Program-made: the position numbers and the translations under genes | From: Nocardia mexicana NBRC 108244 | Lineage (GTDB): Bacteria; Actinomycetota; Actinomycetes; Mycobacteriales; Mycobacteriaceae | DNA: 51,606 nt | Reading direction: 5' to 3' | Assembly: GCF_001613165.1 (NCBI RefSeq) | Contig: NZ_BDBV01000109.1 | Span: 1-51,606 of the forward strand | The notes under the pieces: model-generated | Database searches by the model: none | Told to the model about the DNA's origin: nothing | The model's input: only the letters and a program-made list of their open reading frames with translations | Shown here: piece after piece, positions 15,534 to 23,145 of the stretch | How the letters are laid out: the number at the start of each line of letters is the position of its first letter | Numbering within the stretch: position 1 is the first letter of the stretch

Positions 15534-16124
15534 ATGGCGATTCTCCCGATCCGCGTCGTCGGCGATCCCGTTCTGCACACTCCGACCGAGAAGGTCACCC
15601 AATCGCCGGAGGAGCTCGCGGAGCTGATCGCGGACATGTACGACACGCTCGATGCCGCCAACGGCGTCGGGCTGGCGGCCAATCAGGTCGGAGTCTCGCT
15701 GCGCCTGTTCGTCTACGACTGTCCCGATGTCGACGCGAGCGGCGCGATGAACCGCCGCCGCGGCGCGGTGGTCAATCCGGTGCTGGAGACCTCGGACATC
15801 CCGGAGACCATGCCGGATCCGGACGACGACGAGGAGGGCTGCCTGTCGGTGCCGGGCGAGCAGTTCCCCACCGGCCGCGCGGACTGGGCGCGCGTGACGG
15901 GCACCGATGAGCAGGGCAATCCGGTCGAGATCGAGGGCAAGGGCTTCTTCGCCCGGATGCTGCAGCACGAGGTCGGCCACCTCGACGGCTTCCTGTACGT
16001 GGACGTGCTGATCGGGCGCAATGCCCGCGCGGCGAAGAAGGCGATCAAGCGGAACGGCTGGGGCGTACCGGGTTTGAGCTGGCTGCCCGGCGAGGGGCCG
16101 GACCCCTTCGGACATGACGACTGA
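15534..16124 (+). CDS. def: Peptide deformylase
   Basis: A metalloenzyme that removes the formyl group from N-terminal Met of new proteins. The 196-residue product has all three family motifs: GVGLAANQVG (residues about 43-52), EGCLSVPG with metal-binding Cys, and QHEVGHLDG with the HExxH metal site. The C-terminal extension (NGWGVPGLSWLPGEGPDPFGHDD) is typical of the actinobacterial form. It starts at ATG 15534, divergent from DUF3263, and overlaps the next gene by 11 bp, so both are translated from one transcript. Confidence 0.97.
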   Translation: MAILPIRVVGDPVLHTPTEKVTQSPEELAELIADMYDTLDAANGVGLAANQVGVSLRLFVYDCPDVDASGAMNRRRGAVVNPVLETSDIPETMPDPDDDEEGCLSVPGEQFPTGRADWARVTGTDEQGNPVEIEGKGFFARMLQHEVGHLDGFLYVDVLIGRNARAAKKAIKRNGWGVPGLSWLPGEGPDPFGHDD

Positions 16125-17076
16125 GCTGCCCGACATCCCGCCCGGCAGGCGGGTCGTGGTGCGGTATCGGCTGCCGTCGGGCTATCCCCAGCAGTTCACC
16201 GATGTCATCGGCGAGCTGATGTCGGTGGATCCGCCGACCGTGCGCACCGCCGACGGCCAGACGGTATCCATCGCCGCCGACCGCGTGGTGGCCATGAAAC
16301 CGTTGGGGGCCAGGCCGGTTCGCACCCGGGAGATCCGGGCGCTGGAGGCGGCGGCGACCGACGGCTGGCCGGGCCTGCGGCACACCCGGATCGACGGCTG
16401 GCTGTCCGCGGCGGGCAACGGGTACACGAATCGAGCCAATTCCGCAGTGCCGCTGGGCAACTCGGAGGGACCCGCGACAACCCATCCGGATACCCTGCAC
16501 CGGATCGGTCAGTGGTACACCGAGCAGGGGCTGCCGCTGCAGTTGCGGCTGCCGGACCGGCTGGCGCCGGTGCCGCCGGGCTGGCGCACCTGGGGTGAGA
16601 CCGCCGTGCTGGGCCTGGATATCGACAATGTCGTTCTCCCGCAGGGCCCTTCGATGGTCCGGATCGAGCCGCTGCCGCCGGAGGCCTGGATGGAGCTGTA
16701 CCGATTCCAGGGTGAGGACACCGTGCCGGTGCCACCGCCGCCGGTGGACGAGGCGGTCCTCACGGCGGTGCGGGACGGCGAAATCGGTTTCGCGGCATTG
16801 GGTTTGCCCACTCCGCTCGCGGTCGGCAGAGGCGCGGTCACCACGGCGCCCGACGGCCGGTGCTGGATCGGCCTCACCTGCCTCGCCGTCGCGGCCCCGC
16901 ACCGCCGCCACGGACTGGGCACCCTGATCTGTGCCGAGCTCCTGCGCTGGGGACAGCGCCGCGGCGCCACCCACGCCTATGTACAGGTAGGGGTGGACAA
17001 TGGTGGGGCGCTGGCGATGTACCGGGAGATGGGGTTCCTCGAACACCACAACTACCGCTACGCGGCACCGGACTGA
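16114..17076 (+). CDS. GNAT acetyltransferase, CG3035/Rv0428c family
   Basis: A 320-residue protein with an N-terminal small beta-barrel region (RRVVVRYRLPSGYPQQFTDVIGELMS) and a C-terminal GNAT domain with the acetyl-CoA loop (LAVAAPHRRHGLGTLICAELLRWG, residues about 258-282) and VGVDNGGALAMYREMGF. The Corynebacterium glutamicum member CG3035 is reported as an unusual N-acetylglutamate synthase for arginine synthesis; the same role here is inference. The ATG at 16114 overlaps def, and the gene order def-GNAT-xthA is that of M. tuberculosis Rv0429c-Rv0427c. Confidence 0.9.
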   Translation: MTTELPDIPPGRRVVVRYRLPSGYPQQFTDVIGELMSVDPPTVRTADGQTVSIAADRVVAMKPLGARPVRTREIRALEAAATDGWPGLRHTRIDGWLSAAGNGYTNRANSAVPLGNSEGPATTHPDTLHRIGQWYTEQGLPLQLRLPDRLAPVPPGWRTWGETAVLGLDIDNVVLPQGPSMVRIEPLPPEAWMELYRFQGEDTVPVPPPPVDEAVLTAVRDGEIGFAALGLPTPLAVGRGAVTTAPDGRCWIGLTCLAVAAPHRRHGLGTLICAELLRWGQRRGATHAYVQVGVDNGGALAMYREMGFLEHHNYRYAAPD

Positions 17077-17101
17077 GCACGCTGGGAAAGAAATCGGAGG
17101 C

Positions 17102-17926
17102 ATGGTGACGTTTCGGCTGGCTACGTGGAATGTGAACTCGATTCGCTCGCGGCTGGATCGGGTGGTCCCGTGGCTGGACCGGGCGGATATCGACGTGCTC
17201 GCCCTGCAGGAGACCAAGTGCCGCGACGACCAGTTCCCCACGGAGCGGTTCGAGGAGGCCGGGTACGAGGTCGCGCACATCGGCCTCAGCCAGTGGAACG
17301 GGGTGGCGATCGCCTCCCGGGTCGGTCTCGAGGATGTCGAGGTCAGCTTTCCCGGCCAGCCCGGGTTCGACAAGGACGCGGGCGCCTCGCTGCTGAGCGC
17401 GCCCGTGGTGGAGGCCCGCGCCATCGGCGCCACCTGCGGCGGCGTCCGGGTGTGGAGCCTGTACGTGCCCAACGGCCGCGCCCTCGACGATCCGCACTAT
17501 GAGTACAAGCTGGAATGGCTTGCCGCGCTGCGAGATACCGGAAAGAAGTGGCTCGCCGACGATCCCGCGGCACAGATCGCTCTGGTCGGCGACTGGAATA
17601 TCGCACCCACCGACGACGACGTCTGGTCACCGGAGTTCTTCGAGGGCAAAACCCATGTCTCCGAACCGGAACGGGACGCCTTCCAGGCCATCGTCGATAC
17701 GGGTTTCAGCGATGTCATGCGCCCGTTCGCACCGGGCCCCGGCGTCTACACCTACTGGGACTACACGCAATTGCGCTTCCCCCGCAAGGAGGGCATGCGC
17801 ATCGATTTCATCCTCACCTCCCCCACCCTGGCCGCCCGCGCCACCGACGCATCGGTCGACCGCGAGGAGCGAAAAGGCAAGAGCCCCAGCGATCACGCAC
17901 CGGTGGTGGCCGAGTTCGGCGACTGA
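17102..17926 (+). CDS. xthA: Exodeoxyribonuclease III / AP endonuclease
   Basis: A DNA-repair nuclease that cuts at abasic sites and trims 3' ends. The 274-residue protein has the EEP-family motifs LATWNVNSIRSRL, LQETKC (catalytic Glu), VPNGRALDDP, VGDWNIAPTDDDV, MRIDFIL and SDHAPVV (catalytic His). GGAGG at 17096-17100 is only 1 nt from ATG 17102 but 4 nt from GTG 17105, so the latter may be the true start. It follows the GNAT gene by 25 bp on the same strand. A 25-bp tandem array and hairpin begin 20 bp after the stop. Confidence 0.95.
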   Translation: MVTFRLATWNVNSIRSRLDRVVPWLDRADIDVLALQETKCRDDQFPTERFEEAGYEVAHIGLSQWNGVAIASRVGLEDVEVSFPGQPGFDKDAGASLLSAPVVEARAIGATCGGVRVWSLYVPNGRALDDPHYEYKLEWLAALRDTGKKWLADDPAAQIALVGDWNIAPTDDDVWSPEFFEGKTHVSEPERDAFQAIVDTGFSDVMRPFAPGPGVYTYWDYTQLRFPRKEGMRIDFILTSPTLAARATDASVDREERKGKSPSDHAPVVAEFGD

Positions 17927-17945
17927 CGACGGCCCCGCCTTGCCA

Positions 17946-18118
17946 TTCCCGGCAGCGCCCACCTCGTCATTCCCGGCGGCGCCCGCCTCATCACTTCCCG
18001 GCAGCGCCCGCCTCATCACTTCCCGGCAGCGCCCGCCTCATCACTTCCCGGCAGCGCCCGCCTCATCATTTCCCGGCGGCGCCCGCCTCATCATTTCCCG
18101 GCACGCTTTTGGCCGGGA
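17946..18118 (+). repeat. 25-bp tandem array ending in dispersed hairpin (copy 2)
   Basis: Seven copies of a unit with core TTCCCGGCAGCGCCCGCCTC start at 17946, 17970, 17995, 18020, 18045, 18070 and 18095, with periods 24,25,25,25,25,25. The last copy runs into a hairpin TCCCGGC (18096-18102) / GCCGGGA (18112-18118) with loop ACGCTTTTG. It sits between the convergent ends of xthA and the gene ending at 18124, where it may terminate transcription. There are no unique spacers, so it is not a CRISPR array. Confidence 0.9.
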
Positions 18119-18123
18119 CCTCC

Positions 18124-18762
18124 TCACGCCGGACGGGTCTTGATGGCGTCGTGGGAGATGTAGACGTCGTAGGTGCCCGGGGTGGCGATCACGGCGTTGC
18201 CGTAGGCGGAGCGGACGAAAGGCTTGGTGTGCCAGGCCTCGTTCTGCATGTCCTCGAAGAAGTCTCGGTCGCCGCCGTTGAGGAAGATGTGGTTCTGTTC
18301 GGTGGCGATGCCGTCCAGGCGCTGGCCGAACAGGCGAGTCACCTTGTAGCCGGAGTGGAAGCCGAGGGCGTTCACCCAGGGTTCGAGCTCGACGATATTG
18401 GCCTGCAGCACCCACATATCGCCCTCGACGCGGTACTTCTCACGCTGTTCGGCATGTTCCTCGTCGCCGTACAGGGTCAGCTCGACATCCAGGGTGTGCG
18501 GTTCGCCGGGCACCTGCGTCGCGACCACGTGCGCGGCCTTCACCTCACCGCTCAGGCCGAGATAGGTCTGCAGCAGCGTTGTCCCCCAGAGGATCACCAC
18601 GGCCACCAGCACGAGCGCGACCGCGCCGGAGCCGCGACCGGCCAGCGCCCGCCACCCCACCTTGCGGGCCTTGATCACCGCGGTGATCAACAGCCCCACG
18701 GCGAGCACGAAGAGCACCGCCAGCAGCGCCTGAATCCAGCCGAAGTCCACCGGGAAGACCAT
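18124..18762 (-). CDS. Conserved membrane protein, unknown function
   Basis: A 212-residue protein with two predicted transmembrane helices near the N-terminus (IQALLAVLFVLAVGLLITAVI, about residues 9-29; GAVALVLVAVVILWGTTLLQTYLGL, about 47-71) and a C-terminal domain of about 140 residues. The latter contains VATQVPGEPHTLDVELTLYG, YRVEGDMWVLQANIVELEPW and TYDVYISHDAIKT. The start at ATG 18762 is chosen because the protein-like sequence begins MVFPVDFGWIQ; the frame upstream overlaps the hairpin region. I do not recognise the family. It ends 6 bp after the tandem array and hairpin. Confidence 0.75.
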   Translation of the reverse strand: MVFPVDFGWIQALLAVLFVLAVGLLITAVIKARKVGWRALAGRGSGAVALVLVAVVILWGTTLLQTYLGLSGEVKAAHVVATQVPGEPHTLDVELTLYGDEEHAEQREKYRVEGDMWVLQANIVELEPWVNALGFHSGYKVTRLFGQRLDGIATEQNHIFLNGGDRDFFEDMQNEAWHTKPFVRSAYGNAVIATPGTYDVYISHDAIKTRPA

Positions 18763-18840
18763 GCGGTAGTTGTACCCGGTGCGGTGGCCGCTCAGTAGCC
18801 GGAATGCGTGTCTCGTCGGCGCGTCGTTGCGGGCCAGTGG

Positions 18841-18874
18841 ATTCCGGCCAAAAGCGTGGGCCTTCGGCCGGAAT
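18841..18874 (-). terminator. Dispersed hairpin element copy 3
   Basis: ATTCCGGC (18841-18848) and GCCGGAAT (18867-18874) form an 8-bp stem. The loop contains the shared CAAAAGCGTG core plus a 9-nt insertion. It starts 7 bp past the fadE5 stop and probably terminates that gene. Confidence 0.7.
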
Positions 18875-18880
18875 CCTTCC

Positions 18881-20707
18881 TCAGAACGCTGCTTCGTCCA
18901 GGTGCATGATGTCGTTGTCGAGGTTCTCCACGACCGAACGCACACCGCTCAACAGCGGCAGCTTGTTCTTCGCGAACCACGAAGCGACGCCGACCTTTCC
19001 GGTGTAGAACAGCCGGTCCTGCTCCGACGGCTGCCCGTCCAGCGCCGCCAGCGCCACCTTGGCCTGCTCCAGCAGCCGCCACGAGATGACCAGATCGCCG
19101 ACGGCGTAGAGGAATCGCACCGATCCGAGGCCGACCTTGTAGATCTCCTCCGGGTTCTGCTGCGACGCCATCAGGTAGTTGGTGAGCGTGGCGGCCATCG
19201 CCTGCACATCGGCCAGCGCCGCGCCGAGCAGCTCCTGCTCCCGCTTGAGCCGGGACTCGTCGGCGTCGATGAACTTCTGGATCAGCCCGGCCACGTGCGC
19301 CAGCGCCACGCCCTTGTCGCGAATGATCTTGCGGAAGAAGAAGTCCTGCGCCTGGATCGCCGTGGTGCCCTCGTACAGCGAGTCGATCTTGACGTCCCGG
19401 ATGTACTGCTCGACCGGGTAGTCCTGCAGATAGCCGGAGCCGCCGAAGGTCTGCAGCGATTCGGTCAGGGTCTCGTAGGCGCGCTCGGAACCGCAGCCCT
19501 TGACGATCGGCAGCAGCAGATCGTTCACCTTCGCCGCGGTCTCGGGGTCGGCGCCGAAATTCGCCTGCGCCACATCGTCGTTCTGGTAGGCCGAGCAGTA
19601 CAGGTAGAGCGCCCGTAGGCCCTCCGAGTACGCCTTCTGCAGCGCCAGGCTGCGCCGGATATCCGGGTGGTGGGTGATCGTGACGCGCGGTGCGGCCTTG
19701 TCGGTCATCTGGGTCATGTCCGCGCCCTGCACGCGAGTCTTGGCGTACTCCAGCGCATTCAGATATCCGGACGACAGCGTTCCGGCCGACAGCACACCCA
19801 CCATCATGCGGGCGTTCTCGATCACCTTGAACATCTGGGCGATGCCGTTGTGCACCTCGCCGACCAGATAGCCGACGGCGGGCTTGCCGTCGCCGTAGGT
19901 CAGCTCGCAGGTGGGCGAGGACTTGATGCCCATCTTGTGCTCGAGGTTGGTGACGTTCACGCCGTTGCGCTCGCCGAGTTCCATTGTCTGCGAATCGAAC
20001 AGGAACTTCGGCACGGCGAACAGCGACAGGCCCTTGGTGCCCGGGCCCGCACCCTCCGGCCGCGCCAGGGTCAGGTGGATGATGTTGTCGGCGGTGTCGC
20101 CGACGTCACCACCGGAGATGAAGCGCTTCACGCCCTCGATGTGCCAGGTGCCGTCGGGCTGCTGCACCGCCTTGGTGCGGCCCATGCCGACATCGGAACC
20201 GGCATCCGGCTCGGTGAGCACCATCGTTCCGCCCCAACGGTTGTCCCACGCGTGCTGGGCCCAGCGCTGCTGCTCCTCGGTGCCCTCGTTGAACAGCACG
20301 GTGTGCATGAGCGGGCCCATGTTGAAGAAGCTGGCCGAATTGTGCGCCGCGACAAGCATTTCCTGCGTCGCCCACACCAGCGGCGACGGCGCGTCCACGC
20401 CGCCCATCGCCTCCGGCATGCCCAGGGCCGACCAGCCCGCCTCGTTCACGGCGGCGACGGTCTTGCGCAGCGAGTCCGGAACGATGATGGTGTGGTTCGC
20501 GGCGTCGAACTGCACCGGGTTGCGGTCGGCGTCGACGAACGACTCGGCAACGGGCCCCTCCGCGAGCCGCAGCACCTCGGCCAGGATTCCGCGCGCGGTC
20601 TCCGTATCCAGATCGCCGTAGGCGCCGCCGTCCAGCAGCGCCCCGATTCCAAGCACCTCGAACAAGTTGAACTCGATATCCCGAACGTTCGCCTTGTAGT
20701 GCGACAC
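18881..20707 (-). CDS. fadE5: Acyl-CoA dehydrogenase, FadE5 type
   Basis: A long (608-residue) FAD-dependent acyl-CoA dehydrogenase that introduces the 2,3-double bond in fatty acyl-CoA, the first oxidation step of beta-oxidation. It begins MSHYKANVRDIEFNLFEVL, diagnostic for the FadE5 subgroup of mycobacteria. It has the FAD-contact segment MVLTEPDAGSDVG and catalytic Glu in IDSLYEGTTAIQAQD, then a C-terminal extension (residues about 460-608) seen in this subgroup. Its start at 20707 faces a divergent TetR gene, and an inverted repeat between the two suggests direct repression. Broad chain-length specificity of mycobacterial FadE5 is known; here inferred. Confidence 0.93.
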   Translation of the reverse strand: MSHYKANVRDIEFNLFEVLGIGALLDGGAYGDLDTETARGILAEVLRLAEGPVAESFVDADRNPVQFDAANHTIIVPDSLRKTVAAVNEAGWSALGMPEAMGGVDAPSPLVWATQEMLVAAHNSASFFNMGPLMHTVLFNEGTEEQQRWAQHAWDNRWGGTMVLTEPDAGSDVGMGRTKAVQQPDGTWHIEGVKRFISGGDVGDTADNIIHLTLARPEGAGPGTKGLSLFAVPKFLFDSQTMELGERNGVNVTNLEHKMGIKSSPTCELTYGDGKPAVGYLVGEVHNGIAQMFKVIENARMMVGVLSAGTLSSGYLNALEYAKTRVQGADMTQMTDKAAPRVTITHHPDIRRSLALQKAYSEGLRALYLYCSAYQNDDVAQANFGADPETAAKVNDLLLPIVKGCGSERAYETLTESLQTFGGSGYLQDYPVEQYIRDVKIDSLYEGTTAIQAQDFFFRKIIRDKGVALAHVAGLIQKFIDADESRLKREQELLGAALADVQAMAATLTNYLMASQQNPEEIYKVGLGSVRFLYAVGDLVISWRLLEQAKVALAALDGQPSEQDRLFYTGKVGVASWFAKNKLPLLSGVRSVVENLDNDIMHLDEAAF

Positions 20708-20804
20708 GGACCGGCCTCCTCGACTGGGGTTGATGTTGTCCCTGGAGGTTGCCGTACGGCCGTCCGGTTACGCAACCGTAGGCTCCGGGACGACAGGTGA
20801 ATTC

Positions 20805-20821
20805 TTTGTACCTCGTACAAA
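20805..20821. promoter_or_regulatory. TetR-type operator between fadE5 and tetR
   Basis: TTTGTAC-CTC-GTACAAA, a perfect 7-bp inverted repeat with a 3-nt centre, lies 98 bp upstream of fadE5 and 200 bp upstream of the divergent TetR gene. Size and symmetry fit a TetR dimer site. The rest of 20708-21019 shows no other clear feature. Confidence 0.65.
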
Positions 20822-21019
20822 TTCCATACAGCAGGGCAAACGCATCACACCCGCGAGCAAGCCCGCGATGGCCTTATATTGTTTCGCGGTTTGCCAGAGA
20901 TATGCCAGATAATTCCGGATATCGCAGCTCGCAACCGCCGATACCACTCGCGACGACTGCGCGCCGGGTGGGCGGGACGACCGGCGATCGCCCGCGTTCC
21001 CGCTGATATCTTGGTGCGC

Positions 21020-21646
21020 ATGAGTTCGGATTCGGCGGTGCAGCCGCGGCAGCGTGCGCAACACCTCGGGCCCGAACGCCGCCGTCCGCAGGTGCTCGAC
21101 ACCGCGCTGCAGATCGCGGTCGAGGACGGCATCGCCGCCATCACCGTCGCCGCGGTCGCCGAACGTCTGAACGTCACGCGCCCGGTCGTCTACGCCTGCT
21201 ACGCCGACCGCGTCGAACTCATCGACGCGCTGCTCCAGCGCGAGGAGACCTACCTGCTCGGCGGCATCATGGGCGCGCTACCGCGCCGCCGCGTCGAGGC
21301 CGACGAGGAGGTCTTCGTCGAGGGCTTCCGGGCGCTGCTGGAGACCGTGGCCGCCCGGCCCGACACCTGGAAGTTGCTGTACGGCAACCCGGATCCGGCG
21401 GTCGCCAACTCCTTCGGCCGCGGGCGCAAGCTCGCGGTGGAGCGCTGCACCCGCCGCCTGCGCCCCACCCTGCACGCCTGGGGCACCGCCGACGCCGAGC
21501 GCAAACTCCCGGCCCTGGTCGAACTCTGGGTCTCCGCCGGCGAGGGCGCGGTGCGCACGTTGCTGGCCGGTGACGGCGCCTGGACCCCGGACGATCTCGG
21601 CGCCTTCATCGGCGCAGCGGTATACCGCGCCCTCCGCGACGCCTGA
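21020..21646 (+). CDS. TetR-family transcriptional regulator
   Basis: A 208-residue repressor-type regulator. The N-terminal HTH (residues about 20-70) includes VLDTALQIAVEDGIAAITVAAVAERLNVTRPVVYACYADRVELI, close to the TetR consensus. The ligand-binding C-terminal half contains LLETVAARPDTWKLLYG. The ATG at 21020 gives a plausible N-terminus (MSSDSAVQPRQRA); no strong ribosome-binding site is seen and the frame is open upstream to 20879. It is divergent from fadE5 with an operator between them, so it probably senses an acyl-CoA and represses fadE5 and itself (inference). Confidence 0.9.
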   Translation: MSSDSAVQPRQRAQHLGPERRRPQVLDTALQIAVEDGIAAITVAAVAERLNVTRPVVYACYADRVELIDALLQREETYLLGGIMGALPRRRVEADEEVFVEGFRALLETVAARPDTWKLLYGNPDPAVANSFGRGRKLAVERCTRRLRPTLHAWGTADAERKLPALVELWVSAGEGAVRTLLAGDGAWTPDDLGAFIGAAVYRALRDA

Positions 21647-21669
21647 GGACCTCCCGGCCACCACCTTCC

Positions 21670-21834
21670 GCGTAGGCGGCCTGTGCCCCGGCACGCCCAC
21701 CTCGCTCTCCGGCGCACCTCAGTTCACTCCTCGGCACGCTCACCTCACCCCGGCACACCTCACCTCACCCCGACACACCTCGCGCCATCCCCCGGCACGC
21801 CCCACTCTCTTTCCCGGCATGCTTTTCGCCGGGA
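21670..21834 (+). repeat. Degenerate array plus dispersed hairpin (copy 4)
   Basis: A run of diverged units with the theme CCCCGGCACGCCCACCTC (CGGCACGCTCACCTC, CGGCACACCTCACC and so on) leads into the hairpin TCCCGGC (21812-21818) / GCCGGGA (21828-21834), loop ATGCTTTTC. The architecture matches the array at 17946 but the units are decayed and irregular in length. It follows the TetR stop and precedes hmgA. Confidence 0.75.
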
Positions 21835-21876
21835 TTGGCCAGGTGCATCGTGTGAAAGCCCATCCGGTGGTCAATT

Positions 21877-21910
21877 CGGATAGCTACGATGGACAAACAC
21901 GAACTATCCG
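21877..21910 (+). promoter_or_regulatory. Inverted repeat upstream of hmgA
   Basis: CGGATAG (21877-21883) and CTATCCG (21904-21910) form perfect 7-bp arms with a 20-nt spacer, 26-60 bp upstream of hmgA and flanking a possible -10 TACGAT (21885-21890). It may be a regulator site for homogentisate genes; no regulator is encoded nearby. Confidence 0.4.
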
Positions 21911-21936
21911 ACCAGCAATCTGGCGAGAGGCCGGTC

Positions 21937-23145
21937 ATGGCGTTCTATCGACAGGTGGGTTCGGTGCCGCCCAAGCGGCACACCCAGCATCGCGATCCGA
22001 GCGGTGAGCTCTACTACGAGGAGCTGATGGGCGAGGAGGGGTTCTCGAGCGACTCCTCGCTGCTGTATCACCGCGGGCTGCCACCCTCGCTCGTCGACTC
22101 CACGGTGTGGACGCCACCGAGTCAGCACACGGTGCCCAATCACCCCCTGCGCCACCGTCATCTGCGGCTGCACGAGCTGTTTCCCGGCGACACCCCGGCC
22201 ACCACCGATGTGGTGACCGGGCGGCGGCTGGTGCTCGGCAACGACGACGTGCGCATCTCCTACGTGGTCGCGCGGCAGGAATCCCCGCTGTACCGCAACG
22301 CAGTAGGCGACGAACTGGTGTATGTGGAGTCCGGCACGGGCACCGTCGACACGGTGTTCGGGTCGCTGCCGGTTCGGCAGGGCGATCAGGTACTGCTGCC
22401 GCGGGCGACCACACACCGCTGGCGGCCCGGCGGCTCGGACCCGTTGCGCGCCTACGTCATCGAGGCCACCGGGCATATCGCGCCGCCGAAGCGGTACCTG
22501 TCGAAATACGGCCAGTTCCTGGAGAATTCGCCCTACTGCGAGCGTGACCTACACGGCCCCGGCGAACTCCGGCAGGAGTCGGGCACCGAGGTGGAGGTGC
22601 TGGTCAAGCACCGACCCGGACCCGAAATCGTCGGCACCCGAATGGTGTACGCCACCCACCCCTTCGATGTGGTGGGCTGGGACGGCTGCCTGTACCCGTA
22701 CACCTTCAATATCGAGAACTTCGAGCCGATCACCGGGCGCGTGCATCAACCACCGCCGGTGCACCAGGCATTCGAGGGCGCCAACTTCGTGGTGTGCAAC
22801 TTCGTGCCGCGCAAGGTGGACTATCACCCGCTGTCGATCCCGGTGCCCTACTACCACTCCAATGTCGACTCCGACGAGATCATGTTCTACTGCGGCGGCA
22901 ACTACGAGGCGCGGCGCGGATCCGGGATCGGCCAGGGCTCGGTCTCGGTACACCCGGGCGGGTACGCCCACGGCCCGCAGCCCGGCGCCTACGAGCGCAG
23001 CATCGGCGCGGAGTTCTTCGACGAACTCGCGGTCATGGTCGACACCTTCCGCCCGCTGGGCCTCGGCGAGGGCGCCCTGGCCTGCGAGGATCCGAACTAC
23101 GCGTGGACGTGGTCGGGGCGCGGGCCGAATGCGGGGCGCGCATGA
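21937..23145 (+). CDS. hmgA: Homogentisate 1,2-dioxygenase
   Basis: A non-haem iron enzyme that opens the homogentisate ring to maleylacetoacetate in tyrosine and phenylalanine breakdown. The 402-residue cupin protein starts MAFYRQVGSVPPKRHTQH and includes DELVYVESGTGTVDTVFG, the second cupin with DEIMFYCGGNYEARRGSGIG and the metal-ligand region SVSVHPGGYAHGPQPGAYE. The ATG at 21937 is preceded by GAGAGG at 6 nt; the frame extends to 21889 without a site. It is coupled to fahA by a 4-bp ATGA overlap. A maleylacetoacetate isomerase is not in the window. Confidence 0.95.
   Translation: MAFYRQVGSVPPKRHTQHRDPSGELYYEELMGEEGFSSDSSLLYHRGLPPSLVDSTVWTPPSQHTVPNHPLRHRHLRLHELFPGDTPATTDVVTGRRLVLGNDDVRISYVVARQESPLYRNAVGDELVYVESGTGTVDTVFGSLPVRQGDQVLLPRATTHRWRPGGSDPLRAYVIEATGHIAPPKRYLSKYGQFLENSPYCERDLHGPGELRQESGTEVEVLVKHRPGPEIVGTRMVYATHPFDVVGWDGCLYPYTFNIENFEPITGRVHQPPPVHQAFEGANFVVCNFVPRKVDYHPLSIPVPYYHSNVDSDEIMFYCGGNYEARRGSGIGQGSVSVHPGGYAHGPQPGAYERSIGAEFFDELAVMVDTFRPLGLGEGALACEDPNYAWTWSGRGPNAGRA

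Noticed and set aside
17946..18118. Possible CRISPR array
   Set aside because: The units are contiguous 25-bp repeats without unique spacers, and no cas genes are present.
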